Shown in pieces: positions 16,117 to 25,159 of a stretch of DNA of 64,000 bases; the stretch's first letter is position 1, and every line of letters begins with the position of its first letter. The DNA is from Nitrososphaerota archaeon (GTDB lineage Archaea > Thermoproteota > Nitrososphaeria > Nitrososphaerales > Nitrosopumilaceae): the NCBI GenBank assembly GCA_016872055.1, contig VHBH01000001.1, forward strand, positions 124,001 through 188,000, read 5' to 3'. A program made the translations under genes and the position numbers. Below the pieces are notes generated by a model. It had not been told where the DNA came from. It did not search any database and saw only the letters and a program-made list of their open reading frames with translations.

Positions 16117-16214
16117 CGCCGGGTAAGGGATTCGAACCCCTGAGTGCAAATGCACAACCGCTATCCTGTGAGATTGATCTCGAGGCGGTCGCCTTACCGC
16201 TTGGCTAACCCGGC
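16117..16214 (-). tRNA. tRNA-Ser(CGA) with a 16-nt intron
   Basis: A 7-bp acceptor stem (GCCGGGU/ACCCGGC), a D-arm, an anticodon stem ACCGC/GCGGU, a long variable arm with stem GUGC/GCAC, and a T-arm with UUCGAAU are all present. The mature loop is CU-CGA-G-A if 16 nt (16178-16163) are removed after position 37, the usual archaeal intron site. The long variable arm with discriminator G73 indicates serine rather than leucine. CCA is not encoded. The intron end can form a weak 3-bp helix followed by a 3-nt bulge, as splicing endonuclease substrates need, but the bulge-helix-bulge is not textbook. Confidence 0.9.
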
Positions 16215-16291
16215 ACCTACCCAACAAACAAAATCGTCCCTAATATAGCAAATCACACAATACAAAAACAGGTAAAAATAATACCATACCA

Positions 16292-17317
16292 ATGGGCTTA
16301 GATCTAAAGGGACTGATCACCAAAGAAAAAACCACTCTAGATTCCTTTGCGTCCAAGGTAATCGCAGTTGATGCATACAATACCATCTACCAGTTTCTCT
16401 CAATTATTCGCGGACCCGATGGAATGTTGCTTTCCGATTCACAGGGGCGAGTGACAAGTCATCTAAGTGGACTGTTCTATAGGAGCATCAATTTTTTGTC
16501 ATTGGGCATAAAGCCTGTTTTTGTATTTGATGGTAAGTCTCCTTCCTTGAAGGCAGCAGAAATAGAGAGAAGAAAACAGATCAAAAAAGATGCCACAGTA
16601 AAATATGAAAAGGCACTCGCCGAAGGAAACATGGAAGATATTCGAAAATACGCCCAGCAGACAACATCCATGCAGGACGGCATGGTAGATGACGCAAAGC
16701 ACTTGCTGGAATTGTTTGGGATTCCATCGATTCAGGCGACAGCTGAAGGCGAGGCAACGGCAGCCCATCTGACCAAAACGGGTTTGGCTTATGCCTCTGC
16801 AAGCCAGGACTATGACTCCATACTGTTTGGGGCTAAAAAGCTGGTCCGCAATTTCACAAACTCTGGCAGGCGAAAGCTACCTAATAGGAACACCTACATC
16901 GAAATAGAACCTGAGATAATTGACACATCCAATGTCTTGTCTGATCTTGGGGTTACCGCAGAACAGCTAGTCGACATTGGGATTTTGATTGGTACAGACT
17001 TTAATCCTGACGGATTTGATAGGATTGGCCCAAAAACAGCACTGAAGATGATTAAAGAAAATGGCAGACTGGAAGAAATTGAACAAGTACAGGACAAGCT
17101 CCAAACAATTCCGTACCAGGAAATACGTAAGATCTTCTTAGACCCCAAAGTTGCCGACGTATCTGAGATAAAATTTGGCGAGCCAAACTATTCAGGTATT
17201 GTTAGTTATTTGTCTGGTGAGAGGAGTTTTTCTCGCGACAGGGTAGAGGCGTCTCTTAACCGACTCCAAAAAAGTACGATTAAGCGCAGTCACACCTTGG
17301 AACAGTGGTTTTCGTAA
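16292..17317 (+). CDS. fen: Flap endonuclease 1
   Basis: A 341-residue structure-specific nuclease that trims 5' flaps during Okazaki-fragment maturation and repair. The N-domain has [15 protein letters not shown] and [13 protein letters not shown]; the I-domain has [25 protein letters not shown] and [19 protein letters not shown] (metal aspartates and H2TH). The C-terminus ends SHTLEQWFS, a PCNA-interacting motif in which the usual Gln is Ser. Length and layout are standard for archaeal FEN-1. It stands alone, 77 nt after the tRNA and divergent from it. Confidence 0.96.
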   Translation: MGLDLKGLITKEKTTLDSFASKVIAVDAYNTIYQFLSIIRGPDGMLLSDSQGRVTSHLSGLFYRSINFLSLGIKPVFVFDGKSPSLKAAEIERRKQIKKDATVKYEKALAEGNMEDIRKYAQQTTSMQDGMVDDAKHLLELFGIPSIQATAEGEATAAHLTKTGLAYASASQDYDSILFGAKKLVRNFTNSGRRKLPNRNTYIEIEPEIIDTSNVLSDLGVTAEQLVDIGILIGTDFNPDGFDRIGPKTALKMIKENGRLEEIEQVQDKLQTIPYQEIRKIFLDPKVADVSEIKFGEPNYSGIVSYLSGERSFSRDRVEASLNRLQKSTIKRSHTLEQWFS

Positions 17318-17435
17318 ACAAACTCATTGTTATATTTCAAGTATGACTGTAATCATTGGTGAAACGATTCTATCTCGTACTAGAAGAATTTGATCCTAAG
17401 AGGGATTATACGCAATATTTTTTAATGATTGTAAA

Positions 17436-17792
17436 ATGCTCCAAATTATGAAGACGGTACCAATACTGGCAACAGTCGCGGTTTTGCTTGTTTCATTTAT
17501 GGTATTTGACAACGCCTTTGCCCAAAAATCCGGCAAAGAAGAGATCCAAAGCATAATGACGGCATACAAAAAGGCAATTGATTCGGCCCAAAAACAGTTC
17601 AAGGCAGCAGTGGATAAAGCCCAGGCAGATGCACGAAGCGCCGTAGCAAAAGGCTTACCAATTGATGAGATAAACGCACAATCCAAGGCAACAATCTCCA
17701 AGGCAAAGGCAGACCTCAATGCAGCAAAGGATGTAGCTAAAAAAGAGGCAAAAAGGAGCCTTGATCAGCTAAAGGTAACCAATAAGCCATAA
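17436..17792 (+). CDS. Exported Ala/Lys-rich helical protein
   Basis: 118 residues. A Sec signal peptide (MKTVPILATVAVLLVSFMVF then NAFAQ, cleavage likely after FAQ) is followed by an almost purely alpha-helical region of repeated Ala-Lys-Ala segments (KKAIDSAQKQFKAAVDKAQ). A TATA-like ATTATA at 17405-17410 sits 27 nt before the ATG at 17436, supporting that start over the ATG four codons later. The role is probably cell-envelope associated; the family is unknown. Confidence 0.75.
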   Translation: MLQIMKTVPILATVAVLLVSFMVFDNAFAQKSGKEEIQSIMTAYKKAIDSAQKQFKAAVDKAQADARSAVAKGLPIDEINAQSKATISKAKADLNAAKDVAKKEAKRSLDQLKVTNKP

Positions 17793-17803
17793 ACCCAATT
17801 TTT

Positions 17804-19696
17804 TTACTGGATTTGTTTTTTCAGTTCATCAAACGCAGTTTGTATTTCCGATACTGCAGCCCCATCTTCTAGTGTGCTGACATCTCCAATTTTTTCATTT
17901 GATGCAATTGATTTGAGTAGTCGTCTCATTATTTTACCACTTCTAGTCTTTGGTAGTTTTGATACAAAATAGATGGATTGTGGAGTAGCTATTGCACCAA
18001 TATCTTTTCGTACAGTATCTACTACCTCTTTTCTTAGAGAATCTGTAACTACCACGCCATCTTTTGGAACTAGAAAAGCAATAATTACTTCTCCCTTGAT
18101 ATCATCTGGAATTCCACACACGGCAGCTTCTGATATTGAGGGATTTGATACCAGACTTGATTCCAGCTCTGCAGTACCAATTCTGTGGCCTGCTATTTTT
18201 AGAACATCGTCAGCTCTTCCTAAAAGCCAGAAATACCCGTCCTTGTCTTGTATGGCATAGTCACCTGTATAGTAGGTGTCTTTGTATTTTGACCAGTAAA
18301 CAGTTTTGTATTTTTCATCATCACCCCATAGTGTAGTTAGCATTCCAGGCCAGGGTTTTTTGATAATCAGATACCCTTTGGTGTCTGACGGCAATACATT
18401 TCCTGATTCGTCAACTATTGCCAAATCAACTCCCGGAATTGCAAATGCCCCAGAGCCTGGCTTTAGCGGGATCGTTTCAATTCCTGGCAACGGCGAGATC
18501 ATCATTGCACCAGTTTCAGTCTGCCACCAGGTATCAATGATTGGGCATTTTGATTTTCCGATTATTGTATAATACCACTTCCAGACTTCTGGGTTGATTG
18601 GCTCACCAACCGTTCCCAGCAATCGAAGACTGGACAAATCAAACGAGTTTGGAATAGAGTCGCCAAACTTCATGAACATTCGTAATGCGGTCGGCGTGGT
18701 ATAGAATATGGTAATCTTGTATCTTTGAATCAGATCCCACATTCTTGCAGGGCTTGGATAGTCTGGTGCTCCCTCATACATTACCTGTGTTGCACCACAA
18801 ATCAGAGGCCCGTATACAACATAGCTGTGTCCTGTTACCCAACCAATATCGGCAGTGCAAAAGTACACATCTGAATCTTTGATATCAAATGCCCATCGAT
18901 ATGTAGCAGAGACGTGAGTAAGATAACCTCCAGTATCGTGTAAAACGCCTTTAGGTTTTCCAGTTGTACCAGAAGTATATAGAATGTAAAGTGGGTGAGT
19001 GCCTTCCAGCTTTTCTGGAGGACAGTCATGCGATGATTTGCCCAGTAAATCGTTCCAATAAATATCTCGTTTTGTCATTGTGACTTGGTTATTGGTTCTG
19101 GTCAGAACAATTACATTTTGAACAAAATCCACATCAGAAACTGCAACATCAATTACATCTTTTAGCTTGACTATGCCCCCTCGTCTGTATCCGCCATCTG
19201 CAGTTATGATTAATTTAGATTGAGAATCAACCACTCTGTCTTTAATCGACTGGGCTGAGAATCCGGAAAATATGATAGTGTGTATTGCGCCGATTCTTGA
19301 GCATGCCATTATTGATATGATTAGCTCAGGTACCATCGGAAGATAGATTGTGATTCGGTCGCCTTTTTGCACCCCTAGTGATTTTAGACCATTTGCAAGC
19401 CTTTGAACTGAATCTAGTAGTTCGCCATATGTTACCACTCTTCGTTCATCGTTTTCTCCCTCCCAGAATATGGCGACCTTGTCTTGTTTTTGTATGTCTA
19501 GTGCGTTGTAGGATGCATTGATTTTGCCGCCGACAAACCATTTTGCAAACGGAGAGTTCCACTCTAACGGTGTGTGCCATGGCTCAAACCAATGGAGTTT
19601 TTTTGCCTGAGATTCCCAGAACTTGACGTAATCTTGGGAGGCGTCCTGTCTTGTTTTAGTGTCGTTATTTCCAAGACCAATAAGATACGAGTCCAC
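17804..19696 (-). CDS. acsA: AMP-forming acetyl-CoA synthetase
   Basis: 630 residues that activate acetate (or another short acid) with ATP and CoA. The adenylation core shows YTSGTTGKPKGVLHDTGGYL, the acetyl-CoA-synthetase-typical WWQTETGAMMISPLPG, and GRADDVLKIAGHRIGTAELE. The acetylatable lysine is in PKTRSGKIMRRLL. Start is GTG 19696 with AT-rich sequence upstream. In a carbon-fixing archaeon it would recycle acetate or propionate. It is convergent with the exported protein gene and unlinked to other carbon genes here. Confidence 0.95.
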   Translation of the reverse strand: MDSYLIGLGNNDTKTRQDASQDYVKFWESQAKKLHWFEPWHTPLEWNSPFAKWFVGGKINASYNALDIQKQDKVAIFWEGENDERRVVTYGELLDSVQRLANGLKSLGVQKGDRITIYLPMVPELIISIMACSRIGAIHTIIFSGFSAQSIKDRVVDSQSKLIITADGGYRRGGIVKLKDVIDVAVSDVDFVQNVIVLTRTNNQVTMTKRDIYWNDLLGKSSHDCPPEKLEGTHPLYILYTSGTTGKPKGVLHDTGGYLTHVSATYRWAFDIKDSDVYFCTADIGWVTGHSYVVYGPLICGATQVMYEGAPDYPSPARMWDLIQRYKITIFYTTPTALRMFMKFGDSIPNSFDLSSLRLLGTVGEPINPEVWKWYYTIIGKSKCPIIDTWWQTETGAMMISPLPGIETIPLKPGSGAFAIPGVDLAIVDESGNVLPSDTKGYLIIKKPWPGMLTTLWGDDEKYKTVYWSKYKDTYYTGDYAIQDKDGYFWLLGRADDVLKIAGHRIGTAELESSLVSNPSISEAAVCGIPDDIKGEVIIAFLVPKDGVVVTDSLRKEVVDTVRKDIGAIATPQSIYFVSKLPKTRSGKIMRRLLKSIASNEKIGDVSTLEDGAAVSEIQTAFDELKKQIQ

Positions 19697-19889
19697 AAAT
19701 TAATACCATTCAAGTACTTTCTAAATTTTAGCGCCATGCCAATCTGTGAAGAACTAGGCAGTTTTGTGCCTAAAATCATACATCATATGCTAAACAACCA
19801 GAAAAACTAGGATGGTTTTGAAAGTGGTTCATTTTATAGTATGAATTAAACCACGAACTAAGATTAGAAAAAAGGGATGTTAGTGCCCC

Positions 19890-20768
19890 TTACTGTGCTT
19901 CCATGCCTGCAAACCAATCTGATCTCTCAGTTTGTTTAACAGTATTCGTCGGTGGCTGAGGCAGATTTGCGCTCACTACCTCTTCTCTATTTTCGGCCGG
20001 AGGAGGTGTAGTGTTTGCAAATATTGGCTGAGCCGAATTTGCGTGTTCTGAAGGTTTTTCAGGTGAATAGGAAGGTGCACTTGGAGTCTGCTCGACTGTC
20101 TGTCCGTTGTTTGTCACAAGATATGATACTGCAGATGTCTGGATTTGCGCTTGCTGGTTCACGTCGCTGCGAACACCATCCAAGGATAGATCCGACATTC
20201 TTCTCTGAATGTTTAGGATTTCTGCCTTTTCATGGTCGATGTGTTCCATTATTTCGCCGGTGTGCGTCTTGATGAGATCATATTTTGCTTCAGAGATTTC
20301 GTTGCTCTTGAATTGGACTTTGGCATCAAACAACAATGTCTTTACAGTCTTTAGCTGTGCACCTAGCTCTTCGAGACGTGAGCCTAGCGCTGATGAAATC
20401 TGCTTTTCAGCTTCTTCCAGCGATATCAGTTTGGACTTGTACTTTTCGTGTATGATTTCTGCGTCTTCCTTCATTTCATCGTTTTCAGAGACAATGTCAA
20501 TTAGCGCCTTTAGACGTCTGATTGTCAGTCCCTTTTCTCTGAGGAATCGTTGTGCGTCGAGTCTCCATTTCGGTATATAGATTACGACATCGCCCTGAAC
20601 TACTAGTTGTTCAAATGGGACCTGTGTTAGTCCTTGTAGACCACAGTCAACTCCCACAGTCTGTATGGAGCCATCAATATCGGTTAGAGTACCGATGACT
20701 TTACCCATCTGGGTGCCATACATGTCTTTGACTTGCTTGCCGATAATCTCTACTTCGTCCTTGTTCAT
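19890..20768 (-). CDS. cdvA: Cell division protein CdvA
   Basis: 292 residues. An N-terminal PRC-barrel-like beta domain (about 5-65, QVKDMYGTQMGKVIGTLTDI) is followed by a long coiled coil (about 75-190), then a Pro/Ser-rich linker, and a C-terminal segment RSDWFAGMEAQ that matches the ESCRT-III (CdvB)-recruiting position. CdvA assembles at mid-cell and recruits CdvB in archaea that divide with ESCRT-like machinery. cdvB and cdvC are not in this window. It is divergent from the 92-residue gene across a promoter with inverted repeats. Confidence 0.9.
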   Translation of the reverse strand: MNKDEVEIIGKQVKDMYGTQMGKVIGTLTDIDGSIQTVGVDCGLQGLTQVPFEQLVVQGDVVIYIPKWRLDAQRFLREKGLTIRRLKALIDIVSENDEMKEDAEIIHEKYKSKLISLEEAEKQISSALGSRLEELGAQLKTVKTLLFDAKVQFKSNEISEAKYDLIKTHTGEIMEHIDHEKAEILNIQRRMSDLSLDGVRSDVNQQAQIQTSAVSYLVTNNGQTVEQTPSAPSYSPEKPSEHANSAQPIFANTTPPPAENREEVVSANLPQPPTNTVKQTERSDWFAGMEAQ

Positions 20769-20811
20769 TGGCTAAAACTTGAGCGTTGCGTATAACCGAT
20801 AAAATGTGAAT

Positions 20812-20882
20812 AAGTGTTCAATTTTTGGTAAGAAGAAATTAACCAAGGTAGTTCTGGTCGCAATTTTAAAATTTGAACACTT
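20812..20882. promoter_or_regulatory. Inverted repeat in the cdvA divergent promoter
   Basis: AAGTGTTCAA (20812-20821) and its exact reverse complement TTGAACACTT (20873-20882) stand 51 nt apart between the divergent cdvA and 92-residue genes. A second pair, TATAACC (20791-20797) and GGTTATA (20885-20891), lies outside or next to them. The symmetry fits a regulator acting on both promoters. The same 10-mer also occurs at 1561-1570 between convergent genes, so chance cannot be ruled out. Confidence 0.35.
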
Positions 20883-20894
20883 TTGGTTATACTC

Positions 20895-21173
20895 ATGATA
20901 GAAAAGGATGGCTTGGATCAAATACTGAACTTTGTGGCAAAGCGCTGGATTGAGATTTCCAGGGATCCGGGAAACAAGGCACTGCAAAATCTGCCCTCTG
21001 AATTTTGGATGAATTCTGTCGGGGGCAAAGCAGGTGAAAAAGGACACTGGATGACGATGCTTTTGTATACAGAAAACGAGGCAGATGCGGCTGCACTAAA
21101 GGAAGTGTTGCTTAGATGGCAGTCAAAGGGATCGAGTCCCAAAGTAGATCTCATACAAATCAAGCGAAAATAG
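20895..21173 (+). CDS. Protein of unknown function divergent from cdvA
   Basis: About 92 residues from ATG 20895 (MIEKDGLDQ); an in-frame TTG four codons upstream is less likely. It begins LDQILNFVAKRWIEISRDP and contains FWMNSVGGKAGEKGHWMTML followed by an alternating helix-strand end (DAAALKEVLLRWQSKG). I do not recognise it. It precedes the ThyX gene by 27 nt on the same strand and may share its promoter. Confidence 0.7.
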   Translation: MIEKDGLDQILNFVAKRWIEISRDPGNKALQNLPSEFWMNSVGGKAGEKGHWMTMLLYTENEADAAALKEVLLRWQSKGSSPKVDLIQIKRK

Positions 21174-21200
21174 TTTAATTAGATTTGACCAGTCTGGAGT

Positions 21201-22817
21201 TTGTTGAACGAGTTTACCGAAAAGGAAAAAGAAAAACTAAAAAATCATTTCTCAAATTCTGACGATTCCGTGTTTGCCATTATAACGCCGCGACAGGTTG
21301 ACCGAGGTGCATTGATGTCTCGATATTCGAGGACTGACAAAAGTATGAGAAGAATTTTTCTGGACGAGTTTTTGGCAAACGAAAATAGAGGCGAGGATTT
21401 TTACAACAAGGTACTATTGGAATATGGTGATGATTCTGTTGCGGAACTTGGAATTGCACAAATTGCAATAGAGGGAATTTCCAACATAGCCGTCAAAAAA
21501 ATCGAGGACCGGAGAATTGGCTTGTCGTATTTGGAAAAATCGTCTCGCTATGTTTCTTGGGACAAAAAAGTAAACGGGCAGTTCAAATTTTTACGGGAAA
21601 AGAAAATTATGGGATCAAAATTTGCTGATTCGTACATTCAAGCGTGTGATTTGGATTTTGAAGTTTATTCCAAGAATATTGAACCGATGTTGAAATTTGT
21701 GCGAGAAAAGGAGCCAATTGAGAAGCTGAAATTCAAGGATTCTTCATCTGGAAACCAAACAGAATTCTCCAAGCTAAAATCAGAGTCCGATATCAAATCA
21801 GCTACATTCATCTATAATGCCAGTACAAAGGCAAAGGCGCTTGATATTTTGCGTGGCTTGCTTCCAGCCTCGACACTGACCAATGTGGGCGTCTCTGGGA
21901 ATGGTCGCGCCTTTGAGTATCTATTGACCATATTGTACAGCTCTGACCTTGCAGAAGAGCAAGAGATTTCTGGTAAAATCAAGCATGAATTAGACACTAC
22001 CATCAAGTCCTTTGTAAGGCGCGCTACCGACAAGTATGGTATTGAAATGCAGAACTATCTCAGGTCGCTGCAAAAAATTTCCCAGGAATTATCAAAAAAG
22101 CAGAAGATAGAGTCAAGACATCGAGGGGCGCTAGTCAAGCTAATCGATAATGAATCAGAAGAAATAGCTCAGGACAAGATAATTTCCGCAATTATTTATG
22201 AATCACAGACAAGACCATATGGTGAGATTTTAGGTATAGTTAAAAAAATGACCAAGTCTGCCAAGGCAAAAATAATTTTGGATTTTGCAAAGTTGCGCAC
22301 AAACAGAAGACAGCGACCACCGCGTGCATTTGAGATGACAAACTATACCTTTGATGTGATTGGTAATTTTGGAATGTTTCGTGATCTGCACAGACATCGA
22401 GTTCTAACACTGGAGCGACAATTACTTACAACAGATCACGGATACAGTACCCCAAAGGAAATAGTTGAGCTTGGAATAAATTCAGAATACGATTCCTGCA
22501 TGAAGAATACAAAGCAAGTGTTTGATTCGATACGCAATAAAATGCCGCAAGAATCCCAGTATGTAGTCAATTTTGCATACAATTATCCGTTCTTTATGAA
22601 CTTAAATCTGCGAGAGGTAGTACACCTGATTGAGCTCAGAACTATTCCTCAAGGTCATATTGACTATCGACAGGTAGCACAGAAAATGTTCTTAGAAATT
22701 CAGAAAAAACACCCAAACCTATCTAAGATAATCAAGTTTGTCGATCTAAAATCGTACGAGCTTGAGCGATTCGAGTCTGAAAAAAGAATAGAGGAAAAGC
22801 GAAAATCTTCCAAATAG
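21201..22817 (+). CDS. thyX: Double-length flavin-dependent thymidylate synthase
   Basis: 538 residues, about twice ordinary ThyX, which makes dTMP with FAD and methylene-tetrahydrofolate. Two ThyX-like halves are visible. The first has [19 protein letters not shown] and a half-motif [10 protein letters not shown] preceded by DRRIG instead of RHR. The second has [20 protein letters not shown], with the His-Arg part but not the serine part. ThyX active sites form between subunits, so the fused halves may complement each other. Two tandem TTG codons start the gene. It may be catalytic or an inactive homologue. Confidence 0.88.
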   Translation: MLNEFTEKEKEKLKNHFSNSDDSVFAIITPRQVDRGALMSRYSRTDKSMRRIFLDEFLANENRGEDFYNKVLLEYGDDSVAELGIAQIAIEGISNIAVKKIEDRRIGLSYLEKSSRYVSWDKKVNGQFKFLREKKIMGSKFADSYIQACDLDFEVYSKNIEPMLKFVREKEPIEKLKFKDSSSGNQTEFSKLKSESDIKSATFIYNASTKAKALDILRGLLPASTLTNVGVSGNGRAFEYLLTILYSSDLAEEQEISGKIKHELDTTIKSFVRRATDKYGIEMQNYLRSLQKISQELSKKQKIESRHRGALVKLIDNESEEIAQDKIISAIIYESQTRPYGEILGIVKKMTKSAKAKIILDFAKLRTNRRQRPPRAFEMTNYTFDVIGNFGMFRDLHRHRVLTLERQLLTTDHGYSTPKEIVELGINSEYDSCMKNTKQVFDSIRNKMPQESQYVVNFAYNYPFFMNLNLREVVHLIELRTIPQGHIDYRQVAQKMFLEIQKKHPNLSKIIKFVDLKSYELERFESEKRIEEKRKSSK

Positions 22818-22854
22818 GAACAATCCTATAATATTACAATCATTATTTTCATCC

Positions 22855-23247
22855 ATGGAAAAAATAGAAAAATCTGATTCTCAGTGGAAAAGCGAGCTAT
22901 CCAAAGACGAGTTTAATGTCTGCAGAATGAAGGCGACCGAGCCACCATTTACTGGAAAATACACATACTGTAAAGATGATGGAATCTATCGCTGCACCTG
23001 TTGTGGAAATGAGTTGTTCAGTTCAAAGACAAAATATGATTCCGGCTCTGGCTGGCCAAGCTTTTGGGAGCCAATACATGAGAATAGTGTCAAGTACGAG
23101 CGTGATTCCAGCTATGGGATGACTAGAGTAGAGGTAATGTGCGCAAAATGCGGTGCCCACTTAGGCCATGTCTTTGAAGACGGTCCAAACCCGACAGGGA
23201 ATAGATTTTGTATCAATTCTGTATCGCTTAAGCTGGAAAAGTCCTAG
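22855..23247 (+). CDS. msrB: Peptide-methionine (R)-S-oxide reductase
   Basis: 130 residues that repair methionine-R-sulfoxide in proteins. Two CxxC zinc sites (RCTCCGNELF and VMCAKCGAHLGHVF) and the catalytic cysteine in GNRFCINSVSL are present, with the substrate-pocket GSGWPSFWEP. Length is typical for a single-domain MsrB. Its reductant is thioredoxin; a thioredoxin reductase gene lies at 41.3 kb. It is 37 nt downstream of thyX. Confidence 0.95.
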   Translation: MEKIEKSDSQWKSELSKDEFNVCRMKATEPPFTGKYTYCKDDGIYRCTCCGNELFSSKTKYDSGSGWPSFWEPIHENSVKYERDSSYGMTRVEVMCAKCGAHLGHVFEDGPNPTGNRFCINSVSLKLEKS

Positions 23248-23291
23248 TCTAACCATTATAAATCAGGGCCGAGCCAAGTTTGAAGTAGAAA

Positions 23292-24302
23292 ATGAGAATC
23301 ATAGTTTGTGGATTTGGGACGGTTGCTCAGAGCCTGGCAAAGTTATTGGTCTCACGCTCTGATGACCTTTACGCAAAATATGGAATAATGCCTAGAATCG
23401 TCGGCGCATTTGACACCCATGGCGGAGCAGTGGAACAATCCGGCCTTGATCTAAACAGACTAGTCGAGGTGAAAAAGAAATATGGCTCTATCAAAAATTA
23501 CGATAAATCAAAGAAAAAGTGGACTGGTCTGGATATAATAAAAAACATTGACGCAGATGTACTCATAGAGACCACTGCAAGTAACTATCGCGACGCAGAG
23601 CCCGGCATGTCGCACATCATAAGTGCTATGAAGCTTGGAATGCACGTAATATCTGTAAACAAGGGACCTCTTGCAATTGCGTTTCCTTCACTGATGGAGC
23701 TTGCCCTGTATAACCAGGTCCAGTTTAGGTTTTCAGGAACTGTTGGTGGTGGAACTCCCATTCTTAACTATGCCAAGAACAGTCTGCAAGGCGAACAAAT
23801 TACATCGTTTGCAGGCATACTAAACGGAACTACAAATTACATTCTGACCAACATGGCTCATGGGATGAGCTTTACTAAGGCACTAAAAGATGCCAAGTCT
23901 CGTGGATATGTAGAAGCAGACGAATCATTAGATCTGGATGGATTTGATGCAGCTGCAAAACTAGTCATTTTGGCAAACTGGATTATGGGAATGAAGGTAA
24001 CAATGCCAGACATTAAACGAATTGGAATACGTAAGGTAACACTAGATGACGTCAAAAAGGCAGCCAAAAAGAAAATGGCAATCAAGTTGATAGCATCATG
24101 CAACAAAGACTTGGAAGTGTCACCAAAAGAGATTCCAATTGAAGATCCTCTTTGTGTCAATGGCACCCTGAACGCAATATCATTTACATCAGAGCATTCC
24201 GGCACTCAGACCATTATAGGAAAGGGTGCGGGTGGAACGGAGACCGCCAGTGCAATTTTGCGCGACTTGTTAGATATTAGAAGGGAAATTTTGCGGGCTT
24301 GA
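23292..24302 (+). CDS. hom: Homoserine dehydrogenase
   Basis: A 336-residue NAD(P)H enzyme reducing aspartate semialdehyde to homoserine for threonine and methionine synthesis. It has a Rossmann start IVCGFGTVAQSLAKLL, the family motif SVNKGPLA, GTVGGGTPILNYAKN and GILNGTTNYILTNMAHG, and the catalytic lysine region ADESLDLDGFDAAAKLVIL. No C-terminal ACT domain is present, so feedback regulation may be weak. Its stop overlaps the next start (TTGA), coupling it to the PUA gene. Confidence 0.95.
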   Translation: MRIIVCGFGTVAQSLAKLLVSRSDDLYAKYGIMPRIVGAFDTHGGAVEQSGLDLNRLVEVKKKYGSIKNYDKSKKKWTGLDIIKNIDADVLIETTASNYRDAEPGMSHIISAMKLGMHVISVNKGPLAIAFPSLMELALYNQVQFRFSGTVGGGTPILNYAKNSLQGEQITSFAGILNGTTNYILTNMAHGMSFTKALKDAKSRGYVEADESLDLDGFDAAAKLVILANWIMGMKVTMPDIKRIGIRKVTLDDVKKAAKKKMAIKLIASCNKDLEVSPKEIPIEDPLCVNGTLNAISFTSEHSGTQTIIGKGAGGTETASAILRDLLDIRREILRA

Positions 24303-24772
24303 AGTCAAATCTAATATCAAAGACGGAAACTGCTGAAGTGTTATCACAAATATCCAGTCAATGGAAAGTGGAATTGCCAAAAATAAAAAATCTCAAAATT
24401 TACGAATTTGAGGAAGGGCAAATAATAATGGGCGAAGGCCTGACTGCAATCAAAATAGGCGATAACTACCTACCATTTTTATCAGACAGTGTGACTCTTG
24501 CTAAGTTTCCAAGTGTAATGGTCGACATGGGCGCTGTGAAATTCATGTGTAATGGTGCAAATGTCATGCGACCTGGAATTCGCAGTTTTGGGGAATTTGA
24601 GAAAGGGCAGATTGTGTGCATTATTGAAGAGTCGCAGAAAAAATCTCTGGCTGTTGGTCGTGCGTTGGTCTCAAGCAAGGAAATGGCAGAGATGAGTAAG
24701 GGAATTGTTGTGGAGAATCTGCATTATATTTCTGATAAATATTGGGAAGCGAAGAAATTAATTAAAGATTAA
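24299..24772 (+). CDS. PUA-domain RNA-binding protein
   Basis: 157 residues. The C-terminal half (about 80-150) is a PUA domain, with VDMGAVKFMCNGANVMRPGI, then KGQIVCIIEESQKKSLAVG and SSKEMAEMSKGIVVENLHY. PUA folds bind structured RNA in tRNA/rRNA modification enzymes and MCT-1-like translation factors; the N-terminal domain here resembles the archaeal MCT-1/Tma20 type. TTG start overlaps the homoserine dehydrogenase stop by 4 nt. A translation-linked role is inferred. Confidence 0.85.
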   Translation: MKSNLISKTETAEVLSQISSQWKVELPKIKNLKIYEFEEGQIIMGEGLTAIKIGDNYLPFLSDSVTLAKFPSVMVDMGAVKFMCNGANVMRPGIRSFGEFEKGQIVCIIEESQKKSLAVGRALVSSKEMAEMSKGIVVENLHYISDKYWEAKKLIKD

Positions 24773-24879
24773 GTTTTTTTATTATTTTGTTTAAGAGAGA
24801 AACATCATCTTTTGGAATGTTGTTTAATTATTGTTGAATATCTTTTCATTATTTTTTCTTTTATTTTTCTTACATGTTC
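24773..24879. other. T-rich intergenic stretch
   Basis: No gene is visible. Runs of T after the PUA-gene stop (for example GTTTTTTTATTATTTTG just after 24772) are typical archaeal termination sequence. The remainder of the 387-nt gap up to the proteasome gene holds the small reading frame at 24880-25056. Confidence 0.4.
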
Positions 24880-25056
24880 TTATGTTATCATCTGTTGAAT
24901 TATATCAAAAACGATGAGTTGATTTGTTTGGAAATGTGAATCTATCTGACAAACTATAGAAAATTCTTTATGGTTTTGCCAATAATGATCTCCGTTACGA
25001 TTAGTTTCCCTACCTACGATTTTTCGCCAGTCGTATCTTCCATGAAATTTCATCAT
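24880..25056 (-). CDS. 58-residue small protein of unknown function
   Basis: Tandem ATGs (25056, 25053) open an uninterrupted 58-codon frame with natural-looking composition (MKFHGRYDWRKIVGRETNRN, then HYWQNHKEFSIVCQIDSHF) ending in TAA. It has a basic first half and a hydrophobic end. No family is recognised. A gene fragment is possible because the neighbouring gaps hold decayed genes. Confidence 0.4.
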   Translation of the reverse strand: MMKFHGRYDWRKIVGRETNRNGDHYWQNHKEFSIVCQIDSHFQTNQLIVFDIIQQMIT

Positions 25057-25159
25057 AGAAAAAAGTTGACGGGCCTATAAACAGACATCATAACATAGTC
25101 ATTGATCAAATCATTCGTAATTGTTACATTATCGCAACAGAAAGGGTAGTTTTTTCTTT

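Noticed and set aside
19737-19810. 24-codon + strand frame (MPICEELGSF...) before acsA
   Set aside because: Antisense to the acsA promoter region, very short and unsupported.
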